Below, one piece after another: positions 31,714-34,873 of a stretch of DNA of 34,873 bases. Source of the stretch: Alloprevotella sp. (GTDB lineage: Bacteria > Bacteroidota > Bacteroidia > Bacteroidales > Bacteroidaceae); contig JAFUXE010000024.1 in the NCBI GenBank assembly GCA_017477205.1, positions 1-34,873 on the forward strand, given 5' to 3'. Both the position numbers and the translations under genes were made by a program. The number at the start of each line of letters is the position of its first letter. Positions within the stretch are counted from its first letter, which is position 1. Below the pieces are notes generated by a model. That model made no database searches. It was given only the letters and a program-made list of their open reading frames with translations, and was not told the DNA's origin.

Positions 31714-33156
31714 ATGAAGATGGAACATCCCACAACCCAGCGCGTGCTGAGCATATTCCACGAGCTTAACCAAATCCCGCGACCCTCCCACCACGAAGAG
31801 CGCGTCGCCGACTACCTTTGCCAGTTTGCCCAGCGTTTGCACCTGGACTATGAGCGCGACGCGGAGAACTGCGTCGTCATCCGCAAACCCGCCACGCCCG
31901 GCTACGAGGCTTCCGAGCCCGTCGTGCTGCTGAACCACATGGACATGGTGTGCGTGGGAATGGCCGACCCCCTGACGCAACCCGTCGAGGCATACGTGGA
32001 GAACGGCTGGATGCGGGCACGCGGCACGTCGCTGGGTGCCGACAACGGCATAGGCCTTTCCATGGCACTCGCCGTGCTGGAGAGCGACAGCATCCAGCAC
32101 CCCGCCCTGGAAGTCATCACCACCACCAACGAGGAGGACGGCATGACGGGAGCCGCGCAATTATCGAAAGACTTCCTGCACGGGCGGAAAGTCATCAACC
32201 TCGACTCCGAGGACTACGACACCATCACCACAGGAGCCGCGGGCGCATGCCTGCAACTCCACAGGCTGCCCATGAAGCCTCTGCCCGCACCGGGCGGCAA
32301 GCACCGCTGGTACCACATCCGCCTGGAAGGCGGACTGGGAGGCCACTCCGGCGTGGACATCAACAAAGGCCGTTGCAGCGCCGTCATCCCCGCATGGGCG
32401 CTACTGGCGGCCGTGTATAACGAATACGACTTTCTGCTGTCCAGCATCCAGGTGGGCGAGGCGAACGCCTCCATTGCCTCCACTGCCGACCTGATTGTCT
32501 GCGTGCCCTCCGGCGAAGCCTCCGAATACGTCAAGGCGCAGGAAGCCGGCATCAACGAGTGGCTGCGCGAAGAGTACGGCGCAAACGACCCGCACATGCA
32601 TTGCACCATCACGAAATGCAGTCCCCGGCCCACCGTCATCCCCACGGAGACTTTCGAAGCCCTGATGCAATGCCTGGAACAGACGCCGCAGGGAGTGGTG
32701 GGGATGAGCACGGCGATGCAGGACACCGTGGAAACGTCGAACAACGTAGGGCGCATCCGCACGGAAAGCGACCACATCCTGGTCAGCACCCACACGCGCA
32801 GCTTCATCGACGCCGACATGCAGCGGCTCAGCCAGGACATTGCCGCCACGTTCGCCGCACACGGCGCCACCTCGGAGACCGTCATGTCCGCACCCGCATG
32901 GCAGGAGGACCAGCACTCGCCCTTCCTCCAGCTCACCAGCGACACCTTCCTCGACGTGCTGGGCTGGCGTCCCCGCATGGTAGCCATGCACTTCGTGCTC
33001 GAAGCCGGCTTCTTCGTCCGGCACTATCCCGGCATCCAGATAGCCAGCATCGGCCCCCGCATCGTAGAGCCCCACTCCGCCAGCGAACGCGTGGAGATGA
33101 AGACCATTGACGACATCTGGCAAGTGCTGCTGGAACTGCTCAAACGCCTGAAATGA
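31714..33156 (+). CDS. pepD: Aminoacyl-histidine dipeptidase (PepD, M20 family)
   Basis: This is a di-zinc M20 peptidase of 480 residues. Metal ligands and catalytic residues are visible: His75 and Asp77 (LLNHMDMVC), Asp110 (LGADNGIG), Glu140-Glu141 (TTNEEDGMTGA) and Asp164 (LDSED). The dimerisation lid follows (about 190-370, GGLGGHSGVDINKGR), and the last metal ligand is the His of IVEPHSASERVEM. PepD cleaves a broad range of dipeptides including Xaa-His in the cytoplasm. It has no signal peptide. It ends in TGA and is followed by a terminator at 33191-33222. Confidence 0.92.
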   Translation: MKMEHPTTQRVLSIFHELNQIPRPSHHEERVADYLCQFAQRLHLDYERDAENCVVIRKPATPGYEASEPVVLLNHMDMVCVGMADPLTQPVEAYVENGWMRARGTSLGADNGIGLSMALAVLESDSIQHPALEVITTTNEEDGMTGAAQLSKDFLHGRKVINLDSEDYDTITTGAAGACLQLHRLPMKPLPAPGGKHRWYHIRLEGGLGGHSGVDINKGRCSAVIPAWALLAAVYNEYDFLLSSIQVGEANASIASTADLIVCVPSGEASEYVKAQEAGINEWLREEYGANDPHMHCTITKCSPRPTVIPTETFEALMQCLEQTPQGVVGMSTAMQDTVETSNNVGRIRTESDHILVSTHTRSFIDADMQRLSQDIAATFAAHGATSETVMSAPAWQEDQHSPFLQLTSDTFLDVLGWRPRMVAMHFVLEAGFFVRHYPGIQIASIGPRIVEPHSASERVEMKTIDDIWQVLLELLKRLK

Positions 33157-33190
33157 CTAAGAAATAAAGCCACGATACAAATGATTCATC

Positions 33191-33222
33191 AAGGAGACCC
33201 CGCACGGGTCCCCTTGTTTTTT
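33191..33222 (+). terminator. Rho-independent terminator of pepD
   Basis: AAGGAGACCC (33191-33200) pairs with GGGTCCCCTT (33206-33215), one mismatch, around loop CGCAC. It is followed by GTTTTTT. Confidence 0.8.
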
Positions 33223-33278
33223 ATATAATGTGCATGCGCCCTGTCACTTCTTTCCCTCCCCGTTCCCGGAGATATTCC

Positions 33279-33397
33279 GCGGCTTGGAACTGTTCGTTCC
33301 ACGGCTTGGAACCGTTCGTTCCGCGGCTTGGAACTGTTCGTTCCACGGCTTGGAACCGTTCGTTCCACGGCTTGGAACGGGCGGTTCCAAGCCGCGG
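33279..33397. repeat. Five-copy 22-bp tandem repeat array
   Basis: Units GGCTTGGAACYGTTCGTTCCRC start at 33281, 33303, 33325, 33347 and 33369. They alternate between CTG and CCG after GGAA. The last unit changes to GGGCGGTTCC and runs into AAGCCGCGG, making an inverted end to the array. Each unit contains the inverted pair GGAAC/GTTCC. The 22-bp period is not a multiple of three, and open frames across it exist on both strands, so it is not coding. It follows the pepD terminator. Confidence 0.88.
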
Positions 33398-33426
33398 ACT
33401 AAATCCTGGAACGCGTATTTCGCTGT

Positions 33427-33446
33427 ATATCAAACACTTTAAAAGA
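33427..33446. repeat. Repeat-flank motif, copy 2
   Basis: ATATCAAACACTTTAAAAG, 29 bp after the 22-bp array, matches the motif beside the 23-bp array (22036-22054) with one substitution and one 1-nt indel. Confidence 0.55.
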
Positions 33447-33471
33447 GTGCTCTAAAGCCTATTTATAGCCA

Positions 33472-33558
33472 GGGCAGACCTCGATTCTTAGGAGTCAAGT
33501 AAGCTGCCCCCCTGCGTCGCAGCCGGCTGCCGTTGCCATGTATCCCCTTCGCATGGCA
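33472..33558 (+). other. Hairpin-rich non-coding stretch
   Basis: GGGCAG (33472-33477) pairs with CTGCCC (33504-33509). A 12-bp palindrome GCAGCCGGCTGC lies at 33519-33530, and TGCCATG (33534-33540) pairs with CATGGCA (33552-33558), followed by GGCATTTTTG. It might be a structured RNA or leader ending in a weak terminator. I recognise no known RNA family. It is the remaining content of the ~480-bp gap between pepD and the DUF3089 gene. Confidence 0.3.
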
Positions 33559-33641
33559 GGCATTTTTGTTTACCCGCACCCTTGCTGTTTCGGTGCTTTT
33601 TTGCCAATTTTGCAACCCCATAGAATAACGAAAACTACATC

Positions 33642-34583
33642 ATGATACACCCTAAACACGTAGGGCTGGTAGCGCTCCTGCTCTGTGCTACAGCATCGTT
33701 TGCACAACACGGGACGTTCACCCCAAAGGCTCCCGACTACCGCGACGACACGATGTGGGTGAAGGCGGACGGAGACGCTGCCGGAACCGGGGCCGACGTC
33801 TTCTACGTAGTGTCCACGTGGTAGGAGGACTGGACGGCGGCGGACGGGAGCCTCTGCCACTACGCCGACGTTTGGAACCCCCTACACCGCGAGCACATGG
33901 CCACGGAGATGCGCCGCGTGGCAGCCTACATGTCAGCCGGCAACCGCTTCTACGCTCCCTACTACCGTCACACCACCATCGACGCATGGGTCTCCCGGGA
34001 CACGGACACCATCCGGCAGCGCACGCGCCTGTCCATGGCGGACGTCTGCGCGGCCTTCGACCTTTTCCAGGCACAGCGCGACAAGTCGCGTCCGCTCATC
34101 ATCGCCGGTTTCAGCCAAGGCGGCATGGCCGTGGTGGAACTGCTGAAGCACATGGACGACGCCACCTACAGCCAGCTGGCGGCTGCCTACGTGCTGGGCT
34201 ACAAGGTGACGCCACAGGACACGCTGCAAACCCGCCACATCAAGGCCGCCAAGGGCGAGACCGACACGGGTGTCACCATCTGCTACAACACCGTGAAGGA
34301 CGTGCGCTACGCCATCCCCCTCATCGCCGCCTCCTGCATGGCCATCAACCCCGTGAACTGGCGCACGGACGCCACGCCCGCCACGCTCCACGACAGCATC
34401 ACCGTCACGCTCTCGCCCGAGCACCACGTGCTCGTGGCCAGCGGCTACAGCGGAGCGGAATACAAGCCCTACCGCAACTTCATCAACGTGGGCGACATCC
34501 ACAGTTGCGAGCCCTGGCTCTACAGCGAGTGCCTGCAAAAGAACATCGGCGTGCGGGCCAGGGAGTGGAGAAAGAAGAATTAA
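33642..34583 (+). pseudogene. DUF3089 family hydrolase interrupted by a TAG codon
   Basis: One frame runs from the ATG at 33642 to the TAA at 34583 with a single TAG at 33822-33824. Residues 1-21 are a signal peptide (GLVALLLCATASFA). Before the stop is DVFYVVSTW, the start of the DUF3089 fold. After it EDWTAADGSLCHYADVWNP continues the same family without a break. The nucleophile elbow GFSQGG lies within LIIAGFSQGGMAVVELL. DUF3089 proteins are secreted alpha/beta hydrolases of unknown substrate. A one-base change (for example GAG or CAG to TAG) explains the break. Restart at the ATG 33897 would give a 228-residue piece without signal peptide, probably inactive as an exported enzyme. Confidence 0.75.
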
Positions 34584-34617
34584 AATAAAAGAGAGATGAA
34601 AAAGAATCTAATATTAT

Positions 34618-34873
34618 ATGTCTATGAAACTGAATATATATGAAGAAGCCAGCCGCTGCCTGTTGTGCCAGGACGCTCCTTGCACCAGGGCCTGCGCGAC
34701 GGGCGACCCGGCACGGGCCATCCGCGCCATCCGTTTTGACAACGGAAAGTTGGCGGGCAGGTGGGTCGCCGAGTGTACTGACGAGGATTTGGAGACAGCC
34801 GAAAGGGCGTGCATCCATTATGACAGGCCGATACGTATCAGGGAGATGCTAAGCCCCACCCACCAACCCCTCC
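34618..34873 (+). CDS. Fe-S oxidoreductase N-terminus (dihydropyrimidine dehydrogenase-like), partial
   Basis: The frame from ATG 34618 is open to the window end and encodes about 85 residues. EEASRCLLCQDAPCTRAC and the following CATGDP give the cysteine-rich Fer4_20 module found at the N-terminus of dihydropyrimidine dehydrogenase-type and glutamate-synthase small-subunit proteins, which binds [4Fe-4S] clusters. AIRAIRFDNGKLAGRWV and ACIHYDRPIRIREML continue the domain. The catalytic part lies beyond the window, so the exact enzyme (PreA/PreT type or a dihydroorotate dehydrogenase-like protein) cannot be settled. An ATG at 34624 is an alternative start. Confidence 0.65.
   Translation, partial: MSMKLNIYEEASRCLLCQDAPCTRACATGDPARAIRAIRFDNGKLAGRWVAECTDEDLETAERACIHYDRPIRIREMLSPTHQPL

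Noticed and set aside
33221..33455. Overlapping 70-75-codon frames on both strands over the 22-bp array
   Set aside because: They exist only because the repeat lacks stops in several frames; the 22-bp period shifts the frame each unit.
3159..33824. TAG reassigned to an amino acid in this organism
   Set aside because: Two in-frame TAGs suggest it, but rimO and the RAYT gene end normally at TAG and both interrupted genes look decayed, so nonsense mutation is simpler.

Overview
The window reads as a chromosomal segment of a Bacteroidales bacterium, probably Bacteroidaceae or Prevotellaceae (the family is inferred). Three things support this. Several upstream regions carry the Bacteroidetes promoter pattern TTTG-N19/20-TAnnTTTG. 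Strong Shine-Dalgarno sites are mostly absent. The gene types are typical of the order: DUF3127, a long PurF-like paralogue next to carA/carB, an HU-LysM membrane protein and a DUF3089 hydrolase. Most of the window (about 10.3-34.8 kb) is GC-rich core genome.

Region by region: (1) 1-5.2 kb is an AT-richer, decaying accessory patch. It holds a WG-repeat protein with a lost front end, small hypothetical genes, a fragment of the RNA 2'-phosphotransferase KptA, a macrodomain-like ADP-ribose protein followed across one in-frame TAG by a truncated bacterial PARG, and a 506-aa protein with an SMI1/KNR4-like region. (2) At 5.2-5.9 kb is an archaemetzincin-type lipoprotein whose first ~30 residues look captured from an AAA-ATPase gene. 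(3) At 6.0-10.1 kb (minus strand) is an MmeI-like one-protein restriction-methylation enzyme, followed 8 bp later by a REP-associated tyrosine transposase (RAYT) with a SLOG/DprA-like C-terminal extension. (4) At 10.3-17.4 kb are a HAD phosphatase, the PurF-like amidotransferase and a carbamoyl-phosphate synthase whose small and large subunits are one 1467-aa reading frame, joined by a 117-bp palindromic element inserted in frame. (5) 17.5-24.0 kb holds cytidine deaminase, a DUF3127 protein, the transglycosylase MtgA, a DUF308 membrane protein, a GT39 and a GT2 glycosyltransferase, and pyrF. (6) 24.3-28.8 kb holds ftsY, purN, rimO and two HU-family genes, the second carrying a membrane segment and LysM. 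(7) 28.9-34.9 kb holds an HtrA/DegP protease, a CAT-anticodon tRNA, a GT2 enzyme, PepD, a DUF3089 hydrolase broken by a TAG codon, and the 5' end of an iron-sulfur oxidoreductase.

Functionally, the core part is rich in nucleotide synthesis and salvage (PurF-like, CarAB, PyrF, PurN, Cdd) and in envelope building (MtgA, GT39, GT2, DegP, HU-LysM).

The most unusual aspect is the number of repeat families: a 36-bp inverted-repeat element (one complete copy inside carAB and one single arm), a 7 x 23-bp palindromic array, a 5 x 22-bp array, a near-identical flank motif next to both arrays, and three octamer/heptamer mosaic repeats. A RAYT gene lies in the same window, but nothing here ties it to any of the repeats. 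Coordinates come from reading by eye; no database search was possible.
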